A stretch of 19,519 nt of DNA from Solobacterium sp. GTDB lineage: Bacteria > Bacillota_I > Bacilli_A > Erysipelotrichales > Erysipelotrichaceae. This document shows positions 7,265-15,040 of the stretch, piece after piece. Under the pieces are notes generated by a model. That model was not told where the DNA came from and did no database searches. It saw only the letters and a program-made list of their open reading frames with translations. The position numbers and the translations under genes are program-made. The stretch is from the NCBI GenBank assembly GCA_017543025.1, contig JAFYGX010000212.1, positions 1 to 19,519 of the forward strand, written 5' to 3'. Position 1 is the first letter of the stretch; every line of letters starts with the position of its first letter.

Positions 7265-7285
7265 TTTCAGGGTATCTGACATCAA

Positions 7286-7327
7286 AGAAAAACAGGATTC
7301 TATTGCAGAAAGGATCCTGTTTTTTTC
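7286..7327. terminator. Bidirectional terminator between rpsD and gmk
   Basis: AACAGGAT (7291-7298) pairs with ATCCTGTT (7314-7321). A T run follows on the plus strand (7320-7326) and an A run precedes it (7286-7292), so it can end both rpsD and the convergent gmk transcript. Confidence 0.9.
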
Positions 7328-7354
7328 TGTGTGTGACTGGTTTAGAGCCCGGGT

Positions 7355-7930
7355 TCAGAACTCTTTTCTCATATGATGCTTTATAATCACGCGAATGATA
7401 TCCGCCGCGAGATCCACATCATCGTTGCATACGACATACCGGTACTGTGAAGACATCTCAAGTTCTCTTGCGGCCTTTGCAAGTCTCTGCTGAAGAATTT
7501 CTTCCGGTTCCGAACGTCTTCCGCGGATCCGGTTTTCCAGCTCTTTCATGGAAGGCGGTACAATAAAGATCGTCAGTGCATCCGGGATCTTTTCTTTCAC
7601 CTGCATGCATCCTTCAACCTCAATTTCCAGCAGAACATTGCGTCCTTCCCTGCGAAGCCGTTCAATTTCAGCTGCCGGTGTCCCGTAATAATTACCGACA
7701 AACTCCGTCCACTCCAGCAATCCGCCCTCATTGCGGGTATGGATAAACTGATCCCGGGTCACATAGTAATAATTGACCCCTTCTTTCTCTCCTTCACGCA
7801 TCTCACGGGTCGTCATGGAAACTGAATAAGATAATTTCAGTTCCGGATCATCGATGATCTGCTTGATCACCGTTCCTTTTCCGACACCGGAAGGTCCGCT
7901 CACAACTATAAGAAGCCCCTTTTTTTCCAT
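7355..7930 (-). CDS. gmk: Guanylate kinase
   Basis: A 191-residue guanylate kinase, which converts GMP and ATP to GDP and ADP in purine nucleotide metabolism and (p)ppGpp turnover. Seen: the P-loop GPSGVGKGT at residues 12-20, the GMP-binding region with SVSMTTREMREGEKEGVNYYYV (about 36-57) and the later IFIVPPSMKELENRIRGR segment ahead of the lid. Length fits the family. The ATG at 7930 gives the expected MEKKGLLIVVSG beginning; the nearest Shine-Dalgarno, AGGAGG, is about 16 nt upstream, longer than usual. The gene stands divergently from rqcH across 86 bp; TTGACG with a weak TTAACG box 17 bp away is the best promoter candidate. In many Bacillota gmk neighbours rpoZ, which is not seen here. 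Confidence 0.97.
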   Translation of the reverse strand: MEKKGLLIVVSGPSGVGKGTVIKQIIDDPELKLSYSVSMTTREMREGEKEGVNYYYVTRDQFIHTRNEGGLLEWTEFVGNYYGTPAAEIERLRREGRNVLLEIEVEGCMQVKEKIPDALTIFIVPPSMKELENRIRGRRSEPEEILQQRLAKAARELEMSSQYRYVVCNDDVDLAADIIRVIIKHHMRKEF

Positions 7931-8000
7931 ATGTGTATTTATGGTTCCTCCTGTGTTTTCTACGTTAACTCAAATCCTTCCGTTCCGTCAATGTAACCTC

Positions 8001-8009
8001 TGGTATAAT
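8001..8009 (+). promoter_or_regulatory. Extended -10 promoter giving a leaderless rqcH transcript
   Basis: TG-G-TATAAT (8001-8009) is a perfect extended -10 element. The rqcH ATG begins at 8017, 7 nt after it, exactly where transcription should start. No -35 box of quality is present and no Shine-Dalgarno lies before the ATG. Confidence 0.65.
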
Positions 8010-8016
8010 TTCTCAT

Positions 8017-9660
8017 ATGCCATTAGACGGAATTCTATTACATAAACTGATTCCTGGAATCCGGGAAGAGCTGCCTGCCAGGATACAGAAAATCTATCAG
8101 ATTGCACCGTATGAAGTGCTTTTTCAGCTTCATGGGAAAAACGGAAAGAAACAGCTTCTGATTTCCTGTCATTCCCGCTACAACCGTATCCTGTTTACAA
8201 ACCGCAGTTATCCGACCCCCAGTGAACCCGGCAACTTCATCATGCTGCTGCGAAAATATCTGGAAGGCGCCACGCTTCTCGATGCAGAACAGGCCGGACT
8301 TGACCGATGGTGCACACTTACAGTCCGGCGGCGAAATGAACTTGGCGATCCGGAACTCATTCAGCTTGTCGCGGAACTAATGGGCAATTATGCAAATCTT
8401 CTGCTTGTGCGCAATGGTACGGTAATTGATGCGCTGAAACGGATTCCTCCCTTTGAAAACAACAAGCGCATGATCCTTCCGAATGCACCGTTTCGGCCGA
8501 TTCCCCCGCAGGATAAAAGAGATCCGTTCTCGGATGCGGACATTGATCCCGAAAAAACACTGACACAGCAGTTTTCCGGTTTTTCTCCGTTTCTTTCATC
8601 TGAAGTGGAATACCGGATGGCACGGGGACAGTCATTCGCTTCTGTCATGCAGGAAATCGAACAGTCTGAGTGGATCTATATCGCAAACAGGAACAATGAA
8701 GCTGTATTTCACTGCATTGAGCTGAAGTCCGTCGGTCCCTGCAGAAGCTACGGGCTGTTTGAGGGATTTGATATCCTGTACTATCATCGGGAAGAAAAAG
8801 AACGGATCCGTGAAATCTCCGGCGATGTATTTCATACAGTGCATCGTGAGCTGAAACACCAGAAACTGAAGCTTCCAAGACTTCTGAAAGAATATGATGA
8901 TGCGCTCGACTGCGACCGCTGGAAAACATACGGCGATCTTCTCTATACTTACCAGGTCCGGAATACGCAGGGTCTGTCATCCATTGACCTTGAAGATTAT
9001 GAAACCGGAAAACAGATCCGGATCCCGCTTGATCCGAAACTGGATGGAACAAGAAATGCTCAGAAATGCTATAACCGCTATCAGAAATACCGCAAAGGAC
9101 AGGTCTATCTCCAGGAACAGATTCAGATCTGCGAAAGAGAAATCAGTTATTTTGAAGGACTTCTGGAACAGCTGGAACAGGCAGATTTCAGCGTTGCGGA
9201 AGGAATCCGCGAAGAACTTGTAAAAGGCGGATATCTGTCCGAAAATGCAGGTTCCAGGAAAAGGAAAAAGAAGAAGACAGCCCCGGCCGGATTCTGGACG
9301 GTGGAATTTGAAGGTGTACAGATCAGCTATGGCAGAAACAATCTGCAGAATGACGCGCTCACCTTCCACCATGCAAGGAAAAATGAAATCTGGTTTCATG
9401 CGAAAGATTACCATGGCTCACATGTTGTTGCGCATACACCGGAACCTTCGGAAGCTGTACTCCGGCTGGCGGCAGAGCTGGCGGCCTACTATTCGAAAGG
9501 AAGAGATTCTTCCAGTGTGCCGGTCAATTACTGTCCGGTTTCCCAGCTGAAAAAAATCCCCGGCGCTAAACCGGGGATGGTACAGATCGGAAATTACAGA
9601 ACGATTTTTATCGATCCGGATGCAGAACATCTTGAAGCATGCGGCATCGAAATCGATTAA
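8017..9660 (+). CDS. rqcH: Ribosome quality control factor RqcH (NFACT family)
   Basis: A 547-residue NFACT protein. RqcH binds stalled 50S subunits carrying peptidyl-tRNA and recruits tRNA-Ala to add C-terminal alanine tails that mark nascent chains for degradation. Older annotations call the family fibronectin-binding or Rqc2-like. Seen: the NFACT-N domain beginning MPLDGILLHKL, with the conserved D96-R97 pair in AGLDRWC that is needed for alanine tailing; a central coiled-coil region (about 270-400); and the C-terminal NFACT-R domain with ISYGRNNLQND and WFHAKDYHGSHVV. The N-terminus aligns with other RqcH proteins, so the ATG at 8017 is very likely right although no ribosome binding site precedes it. 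The stop codon overlaps that of the convergent ParB-fold gene, with no terminator between. Confidence 0.95.
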   Translation: MPLDGILLHKLIPGIREELPARIQKIYQIAPYEVLFQLHGKNGKKQLLISCHSRYNRILFTNRSYPTPSEPGNFIMLLRKYLEGATLLDAEQAGLDRWCTLTVRRRNELGDPELIQLVAELMGNYANLLLVRNGTVIDALKRIPPFENNKRMILPNAPFRPIPPQDKRDPFSDADIDPEKTLTQQFSGFSPFLSSEVEYRMARGQSFASVMQEIEQSEWIYIANRNNEAVFHCIELKSVGPCRSYGLFEGFDILYYHREEKERIREISGDVFHTVHRELKHQKLKLPRLLKEYDDALDCDRWKTYGDLLYTYQVRNTQGLSSIDLEDYETGKQIRIPLDPKLDGTRNAQKCYNRYQKYRKGQVYLQEQIQICEREISYFEGLLEQLEQADFSVAEGIREELVKGGYLSENAGSRKRKKKKTAPAGFWTVEFEGVQISYGRNNLQNDALTFHHARKNEIWFHAKDYHGSHVVAHTPEPSEAVLRLAAELAAYYSKGRDSSSVPVNYCPVSQLKKIPGAKPGMVQIGNYRTIFIDPDAEHLEACGIEID

Positions 9661-9929
9661 TGATGATTCTTCGCTCCCCAGAATTTGCATCCGGCCTGTG
9701 AATAATCACCTTTGATAAAGATCGGAACTCGGTTAATCCCGGGTTTTTCATTCTGAAGCAGACGGCAGGCAGTCAGCCGCCTGCGCCCGTCTGTGCAGAT
9801 ATACCGGTCGTTGTGCCGAATCACCTTAACAGGGATCGCAACACCGCGGACCCGGATCGACTCCAGAAGGTCACCGGGATCGGATTCTTCAAAATCAATC
9901 TGATCCAGATCCACTGTTGTGTTGATCAT
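9657..9929 (-). CDS. Small ParB/Srx-fold protein
   Basis: A 90-residue protein consisting of little more than a ParB N-terminal-like (ParB/sulfiredoxin fold) domain: DLLESIRVRGVAIPVKVI followed by RYICTDGRRRLTACRLL (about residues 20-58). The second segment corresponds to the GERR box of ParB, which in true ParB binds CTP; here it reads GRRRL. There is no helix-turn-helix, so it is not a standard centromere-binding ParB. Function unknown; related small domains occur in nucleases, phosphotransferases and plasmid proteins. The start at 9929 is chosen because AAAGGCGG lies about 9 nt upstream. It begins inside the last 35 bases of the large surface-protein gene, implying coupled translation, and its stop overlaps the convergent rqcH stop. 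The tail SQAGCKFWGAKNHH is cysteine/histidine containing and unusual. Confidence 0.75.
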   Translation of the reverse strand: MINTTVDLDQIDFEESDPGDLLESIRVRGVAIPVKVIRHNDRYICTDGRRRLTACRLLQNEKPGINRVPIFIKGDYSQAGCKFWGAKNHH

Positions 9930-12900
9930 TGGTTTCACCGCCTTTATCCGAAGCAGCGCTGCCAGCTTCCGCATCCGGAATTCCCTGTTCCTTTGAACCG
10001 TCTGTTTCCGCCTCAGGGTTGTTCTGCTTCAAAGCTTCCTGTTCAGAACGATCCTGCTTTTCTGCAGCCGGCTCCGGTTCATCCGGTTTCTTCGCTTCCT
10101 GCGTCCTGGATTCAGCAGCCGGTTCTGCCAGCTCCGGTTTCGCTTTGCTTTCTTCTGAAGGAGCTGCCGGTTCTTTCAAGGAGGTCTCTTTCTCTGCAGA
10201 ACTGCCGTTCGCTGTACGATGTTCCTTCTTCAGCCTTGAAAGATACCCTTCTTCTGCTTTCTGAATCTCATCCAGACGGATCATCTCCGTATTCAGAATT
10301 TCAATTGCCTGAGTGACTTCGAGATTCTCGCTTTCCTTGCGGATCTGTTCTTTCTTGACTACATGCCGCTCGACATTCTTTTTTCTGCTTCGCTTGCTGA
10401 GCAGGAATATCACACCGAATATAATCCCTGCCAGAATCAGAATGCCAAACGCGGCTGAAGCGATAATACCCCGGATATCGAGACCGTTCGATTCCTGATT
10501 CAGTGCTTCGACCGGGTCTTCACCGATATACTGATTTGAGGTTGTCATTCCCATCAGAAGAAATTCTCCGGGACCGTCTGTCATAAAAGAGATCGTATTG
10601 GTGGTCTGTCTGGTATAACAGCGGATCACATCACCTTCCGGTGTGAACCTGAGTACCTGATAGACATCTCCTCCGGCTGAACCCGCCGGCCGTGCGACCG
10701 AGCACAGCAGCGGTTTGTCCATCGGATAATTCTCCATATTCTTTTCCAGCGTAATGGTAAAGGTTCCAAGTACAGATTCCCCGAAGAAATCCGCACATTT
10801 TTTCATAGCCTCTTCTGCCGCGTGCGAAATTCCGGAATTAATCGAAATCCGATAGGTATCTTCTTCCGTTTCCCGCTTATCCAGCTGTCCGTCTTCCAGC
10901 GGAATGGAAACTGACAGTCCGGATACTGCGAATCCAAAACGGTTATCTACAATCACATAATTGATCTTTTCGTTGTACGCCCGCCGCAGGATTGTATCAA
11001 ACGTCCGGAAGTCCGGCTGCGTCAAATATGGCTGAACAGTCTGGTCCATTTCACGTTTGACATCCAGAATCTGCGCGATCTGATCTTCCGTGAATGTCTC
11101 ACTGCTGCCATAACTGTTAATCAGCCCCATGATTTCATTTTTCATCTTAACCCGGAGCTCATCTTTTTCAGCACTGACATGAATTCCATAGGATGTCACC
11201 ATCCCTTCTTTCCGGATTTCAACACTCTGCTCTCCGTCCGTGCTCATGTCATATCCGCGGACACTGCTTGTATCCAGCGTAAACTCCTGCTCTTCTCCGC
11301 CGTCATAGCGGACTCTGACCTTGCCGTTTCTGAGATCAATCCGATCATTGAGTTCAAACTCGGAGCTCGGCATGGAAACAAGTTCAATATTTGTCACATC
11401 ACGGTAGCGGGCTTCAAATGTATATGCATTATTGCCTTCTTCCGTCAGCTCAAAGCCGGTAAACGAACTCCCTTCCCTGAGAGGAACTGTAATCACCGGA
11501 TCGCTTCCGGCAGGAATCCGATAGGAAACTGTCTTTTCTCTGCCCGGAAACTCTCCTTCTCCTGCGTCATATGTCACTGTCGCATAATCCGGTTTTTCCC
11601 GCCGGTTTCCGATCAGAATCTGGATCGAATCCGCTTTGATATAGGCAACATCATTCTCCCAGTCATAGTTATAGGAAAGATCAACGGTCCGATCTTCATT
11701 CAGAGTCGCATCGCTTTGAATCTCATACCATTTTCCGCTGTCATTTTCAATTTCATCAATAATGACAAACGCCATATCCGGCATTGAACCTGTGGTATAA
11801 ATCGGGGTCGTTCCATCCGGGTCTTTGTAGACAACAGTTTCGTTCTCTACCGTACGGATTCCGACCTGAACTGAATAGCCGTCTCCTGCCTGCATGGCCT
11901 GATCAAGCAGCCTGTAGTTCGAAGCCATCTTTTCTCCCCAGTACGGATCCGCACTGTATACCACATTCATACCTGCAGAAAGATTGCCGAAATAACCTCC
12001 GTCATACTGTTCCTTCATCGGGCTGAGATAGCTTCCGGAAAGATAATACTTCGCATGCGAAAGAATCGATGTGCGCAGGTCATAATATCCGCCGCGGGCA
12101 GCTTCCTCCTCATCGTCATATGCCGCATGCGCAAACAGATTATTTCTGGTATAGCTGAGCGAACTGCGGCCGGAACCGGATTCCGTATCAGACATTGCAA
12201 GCATCATCAGTGCATTAGCGCCATATTCATACTGATACTGGAAAAATGCATTCTCCATTCCGTAGTACTGAGACTGCGTCAGGATATCACTGATACCGTC
12301 TTTATCGTTATCAATGAATGCGGTCATCGGACTGCGGACTCCCATTGATTCTTCAAAATACGCCTTCATCGAATCTCTTGTGGCATTGGTAAGCGTTCTG
12401 TGGGATACAAACTGATACCAGTCATACCACGGATCCTCATTATTCACACTCGCATCACGGATTCCGTTGCGATAATCATCCAGCATTTCATAAAGCTTGG
12501 AATCATCATAAAAATAATGACCGTCATAGCTGTAATAAGCACGGTTATCCTGCAGATAGGAAGGCGCGGGGCCAAGATCGATAATATACGCATAATAATC
12601 ATCGTCCATCTCACCCTTGACCATGTGATAAAGATCGCCGTTCTGTACGGTAAACATGGAAAGCTTTGTATAGATGTTCTGCAGCGGAACTACTGTGACA
12701 TCCTGCAGCGAAGCCTGGGCAGTAACTCCGCTCAATGTGAATGTCGCATGATTGCCTGCATCATCCGTATACAGATACGCCGCATCAACTCCATAGCACC
12801 CGTTGATATCACCTTCTGTACCGTCTGATGTATTTGTATAATTTACAGTAAAATCACACGCATCATTCACATGGAACAGGGCAAGTGCATATTCCGCTTC

Positions 12901-13143
12901 ATAGGTAACAGCGTCTTTCACAATTCCAAGGTTGACATAAGAATCCTTAATATCGTTATAGACGCTCTTTGCCTGCTGGAACGTTTCATAGCTTCCTTCC
13001 AGGATCTCATTCGTCTCAAAATCCACAAGATGAAAAAATCCGTCTGCCGGAACATCTGTGGGCTCCAGTGCATTAACAGATACACTGCCTATCGCACCGC
13101 ACATCACAAATGCGGTTAAAAATGCCGTTATTCGTTTAAACAT
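9895..13143 (-). CDS. Large membrane-anchored surface protein with glucosaminidase-like domain
   Basis: A 1082-residue protein. Residues 1-25 are a signal peptide (MFKRITAFLTAFVMCGAIGSV). About 250-420 resemble endo-beta-N-acetylglucosaminidase domains of the GH73/LytG type: NAFFQYQYEYGANALMMLAM, then SDTESGSGRS with the candidate catalytic E321, then NNLFAHAAYDD, AKYYLSGSYL and GMNVVYSADPYWGEKMA. About 425-515 look like a bacterial SH3-type module, 518-582 like a Listeria-Bacteroides (InlB B-type) repeat, and 584-657 like a bacterial Ig-like domain. One transmembrane helix (about 892-915) is followed by a ~165-residue cytoplasmic tail rich in E, A, P and K. It is thus a wall hydrolase or wall sensor held in the membrane. 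ATG 13143 is chosen for the signal peptide; no Shine-Dalgarno precedes it. Domain assignments other than the hydrolase are tentative. Confidence 0.85.
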   Translation of the reverse strand: MFKRITAFLTAFVMCGAIGSVSVNALEPTDVPADGFFHLVDFETNEILEGSYETFQQAKSVYNDIKDSYVNLGIVKDAVTYEAEYALALFHVNDACDFTVNYTNTSDGTEGDINGCYGVDAAYLYTDDAGNHATFTLSGVTAQASLQDVTVVPLQNIYTKLSMFTVQNGDLYHMVKGEMDDDYYAYIIDLGPAPSYLQDNRAYYSYDGHYFYDDSKLYEMLDDYRNGIRDASVNNEDPWYDWYQFVSHRTLTNATRDSMKAYFEESMGVRSPMTAFIDNDKDGISDILTQSQYYGMENAFFQYQYEYGANALMMLAMSDTESGSGRSSLSYTRNNLFAHAAYDDEEEAARGGYYDLRTSILSHAKYYLSGSYLSPMKEQYDGGYFGNLSAGMNVVYSADPYWGEKMASNYRLLDQAMQAGDGYSVQVGIRTVENETVVYKDPDGTTPIYTTGSMPDMAFVIIDEIENDSGKWYEIQSDATLNEDRTVDLSYNYDWENDVAYIKADSIQILIGNRREKPDYATVTYDAGEGEFPGREKTVSYRIPAGSDPVITVPLREGSSFTGFELTEEGNNAYTFEARYRDVTNIELVSMPSSEFELNDRIDLRNGKVRVRYDGGEEQEFTLDTSSVRGYDMSTDGEQSVEIRKEGMVTSYGIHVSAEKDELRVKMKNEIMGLINSYGSSETFTEDQIAQILDVKREMDQTVQPYLTQPDFRTFDTILRRAYNEKINYVIVDNRFGFAVSGLSVSIPLEDGQLDKRETEEDTYRISINSGISHAAEEAMKKCADFFGESVLGTFTITLEKNMENYPMDKPLLCSVARPAGSAGGDVYQVLRFTPEGDVIRCYTRQTTNTISFMTDGPGEFLLMGMTTSNQYIGEDPVEALNQESNGLDIRGIIASAAFGILILAGIIFGVIFLLSKRSRKKNVERHVVKKEQIRKESENLEVTQAIEILNTEMIRLDEIQKAEEGYLSRLKKEHRTANGSSAEKETSLKEPAAPSEESKAKPELAEPAAESRTQEAKKPDEPEPAAEKQDRSEQEALKQNNPEAETDGSKEQGIPDAEAGSAASDKGGETNDQHNSGSGSD

Positions 13144-13150
13144 AAATAAT

Positions 13151-13178
13151 ATATTACAACAATTCCGTTCCCTGTGAT
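13151..13178 (-). promoter_or_regulatory. Possible internal promoter for the large surface-protein gene
   Basis: Minus strand ATCACA (13173-13178), 16-bp spacer, TAATAT (13151-13156), ending 7 nt before the ATG at 13143. The -10 box coincides with the stop codon of the upstream gene. Such a transcript would be leaderless, in the same geometry as rqcH. Confidence 0.3.
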
Positions 13179-14044
13179 ACGTACAGAACAAGAACTTTCA
13201 GCCGGTTCGCATACTCTCTGAAAAAGTCGCCGACACTCATCTGATGGCCGGCTTTTCCGTATACTGCATTAAAGATATAGATCTCATTTCCGGAACCGAT
13301 CATGCGGTAAGAAACATAATGAGAACCTTTTCCTCTCGAATACAGAACGATTCCATATCTGCTGTTACGAAGTGCCTTTTCGCCCGCTTTTCTGCCAAGC
13401 GCAAATTTCACCGGAATCTTTCTGGATCTCAGATACAGGAAGAGCTTGAAAATATTCTCCCCGAACATCTCTCCGGTAATATCGAACCTTGCAAGACCAG
13501 AGGCGGTTTCTTCCATTGTCTGTTCTCTGCCGCAGAGTTTCAGAAGATTATAAGCCGCAATCCATCCGCAGCCCTTTTCTCTTGTGCTGAACAGTCCGAA
13601 CGGAAGCGCGTCCATGCCGCCCTGATTGATCACAAATCCCTCTCTGTCAAAACAGTTGTCCCTGATCTGATAGCGCCAGGGCTCGATCACTCGTTTGTAA
13701 ACCTGCCCCTGCGGGAAAAACAGCATTCCGGGATAAATCCTGCGGAAACGCGGATCTTTAGATGCACTGTAAATGACAGCGGGATGAAATCTGCGGATCG
13801 CTTCATTGAATGCGGCAGAAAACCCATGCCGGATCTGTTCATCATCCGCATTTTCATGAAATGCCGCATCTACATAAGCATTATGTTTCCCGTCATAGTA
13901 AAGTTCCGCTTTTCCAATTTCCCTGCTGCCGTCCATGAGCTTCATGCAGGTATCCGGATGCTTTCCGGCAAACATGAAAAGCTTCGGCGAAAGATGATCC
14001 GCCCGAAGCACTGAATCTGTTTTTTCCGGAAGAAACGAAATCAC
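13154..14044 (-). CDS. Probable GNAT-like plus papain-like (C39-type) two-domain protein
   Basis: A 296-residue protein that I do not recognise as a named family. The first ~115 residues suggest an acetyltransferase-like (GNAT) half: AELYYDGKHNAYVDAAF, HGFSAAFNEAIRRF and a VIYSASKDPRFRRIY segment. The second half (about 155-290) looks like a papain-like C39-type fold: KGCGWIAAYNLLKLCG with candidate nucleophile C159, GKGSHYVSYR with H242, and IFNAVYG with N259, in the order C-H-N. No signal peptide or membrane segment, so it should be cytosolic. The start is GTG at 14044, two bases after the Nudix stop, with GAAGGGG upstream. It sits between the Nudix gene and the large surface protein, 10 bases from the latter. 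Possible roles include peptide or amide cleavage or acyl transfer; all of this is inference from motifs. Confidence 0.7.
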   Translation of the reverse strand: MISFLPEKTDSVLRADHLSPKLFMFAGKHPDTCMKLMDGSREIGKAELYYDGKHNAYVDAAFHENADDEQIRHGFSAAFNEAIRRFHPAVIYSASKDPRFRRIYPGMLFFPQGQVYKRVIEPWRYQIRDNCFDREGFVINQGGMDALPFGLFSTREKGCGWIAAYNLLKLCGREQTMEETASGLARFDITGEMFGENIFKLFLYLRSRKIPVKFALGRKAGEKALRNSRYGIVLYSRGKGSHYVSYRMIGSGNEIYIFNAVYGKAGHQMSVGDFFREYANRLKVLVLYVSQGTELL

Positions 14045-14046
14045 GT

Positions 14047-14466
14047 TCAGAATTCCCCTTCTTCAAGCTCCCGCATGAATTTTACCGCCTTACGGAACAG
14101 TTTCCTGTCATTCTCATATGTCAGCAATGCCGAAGCTTCAATGATATTCGCCCAGAGAATCTCAGCAACTTCTTCTTTCTGACGATGAATCTCGCCGGCA
14201 ACCGGAGCGCCGATAAACCATACAACATCCTTGTCGACGCCTTCTCTCGGACTGTAGTGCGTCTCTTCGCGGAAACCGGAAATAAACTGAATATCAACTC
14301 CGGTCTCCTCTTTTACTTCCCGCAGTGCGGTTTCGTGTTCGGTTTCGCCCTCATTTACATGTCCTTTCGGAAAGCACCAATGTCCCTGGTTCTGCCGGAT
14401 AATCAGCACTTCCGTTTCAGGAGCCTTTCGAAAGATCACAGCTCCGCAGGACTTCTCTTTTTTCAT
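14047..14466 (-). CDS. Nudix hydrolase, Ap4A-type
   Basis: A 139-residue Nudix hydrolase. The full Nudix box is present at residues 35-57 (GHVNEGETEHETALREVKEETGV), matching GX5EX7REUXEEXGU, so the metal-binding glutamates are intact. The opening KSCGAVIFRK and the WCFPKGH segment are typical of bis(5'-nucleosyl)-tetraphosphatases, which split Ap4A-like dinucleotides, though RNA 5'-end or nucleotide-sugar substrates cannot be excluded. The ATG has GGAGGAG about 10 nt upstream. It follows the small membrane protein by 22 bases and precedes the papain-like gene by two, so it is a middle gene of the cluster. Nudix enzymes are common operon passengers; a specific link to the wall protein is unproved. 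Confidence 0.9.
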   Translation of the reverse strand: MKKEKSCGAVIFRKAPETEVLIIRQNQGHWCFPKGHVNEGETEHETALREVKEETGVDIQFISGFREETHYSPREGVDKDVVWFIGAPVAGEIHRQKEEVAEILWANIIEASALLTYENDRKLFRKAVKFMRELEEGEF

Positions 14467-14488
14467 GAATTCAAATCTCCTCCATACC

Positions 14489-14956
14489 TTACTTATCTGT
14501 TCCGGTATTCCCGGCTGCGATCTTTATAAAGACCGGTTCCAGAAAATAAACCAGAACAAACGCTACTGCAAGAGAAAGCAGAAGCGAAGAAAAATACATC
14601 TGTCCGAATGCTGGCTTAGCCCCATGGGTCACTGCATTGCGCCATGCAATCAGAACCATTACAAAGGTGATCACCGGCGTATAGATCAGATCCGAAACAA
14701 GCGTTCTGATCACCCTCGTTTTCAGATCACCGGGCTGAAGCCGAAACGTTTTCGTCAGCCATGCATTCACCCTGTGCATCGGCAGAAAAAATCCGATGAC
14801 AAGTGCAAGCAGAGTGCTTACCGCAAAACTGAGCAGAAAACCAGGCAGCGTAAAATGTCCTGAACTCAGGGTTCCCGTCAGTGACAGCATAAAGCTGAGT
14901 GTCACTCCCATAATCAGGCTCATTTTCTGACCGACTTTTTTCCTCTGTTCTTCCAT
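14489..14956 (-). CDS. Small multi-pass membrane protein (DUF2798-like)
   Basis: A 155-residue integral membrane protein with four hydrophobic segments, roughly residues 14-32, 39-59, 88-106 and 121-143, and short charged loops. The TLLALVIGFFLPMHRV and IYTPVITFVMVLIAW stretches resemble the DUF2798 family of uncharacterised bacterial membrane proteins. No catalytic motif is visible and no function is known. The start at 14956 is preferred over a TTG 12 bases upstream because GGAG sits 6 nt before the ATG. It is the first gene of the leftward cluster, with its own candidate promoter directly after the metQ terminator. Confidence 0.8.
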   Translation of the reverse strand: MEEQRKKVGQKMSLIMGVTLSFMLSLTGTLSSGHFTLPGFLLSFAVSTLLALVIGFFLPMHRVNAWLTKTFRLQPGDLKTRVIRTLVSDLIYTPVITFVMVLIAWRNAVTHGAKPAFGQMYFSSLLLSLAVAFVLVYFLEPVFIKIAAGNTGTDK

Positions 14957-14976
14957 ACTATTCTCCAAACAGATTC

Positions 14977-15006
14977 AGTATACCTGTTTCCATACTGCCT
15001 CCTCAA
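14977..15006 (-). promoter_or_regulatory. Promoter of the membrane protein/Nudix cluster
   Basis: Minus strand TTGAGG (15001-15006), 18-bp spacer, TATACT (14977-14982). The -35 box starts immediately after the U run of the metQ terminator. Confidence 0.6.
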
Positions 15007-15032
15007 GAAAAAAAACCGCTTTCGCGGTTTTC
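15007..15032 (-). terminator. Terminator of the metNIQ operon
   Basis: Minus strand AAAACCGC-GAAA-GCGGTTTT followed by a run of T, a few bases after the metQ stop. The stem uses a stable GAAA tetraloop. Confidence 0.9.
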
Positions 15033-15040
15033 AGATGTAC

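Noticed and set aside
9657..9929. Interpretation as a chromosome-partitioning ParB
   Set aside because: Only the N-terminal fold is present, there is no helix-turn-helix, and no parA or parS-like palindrome is nearby.
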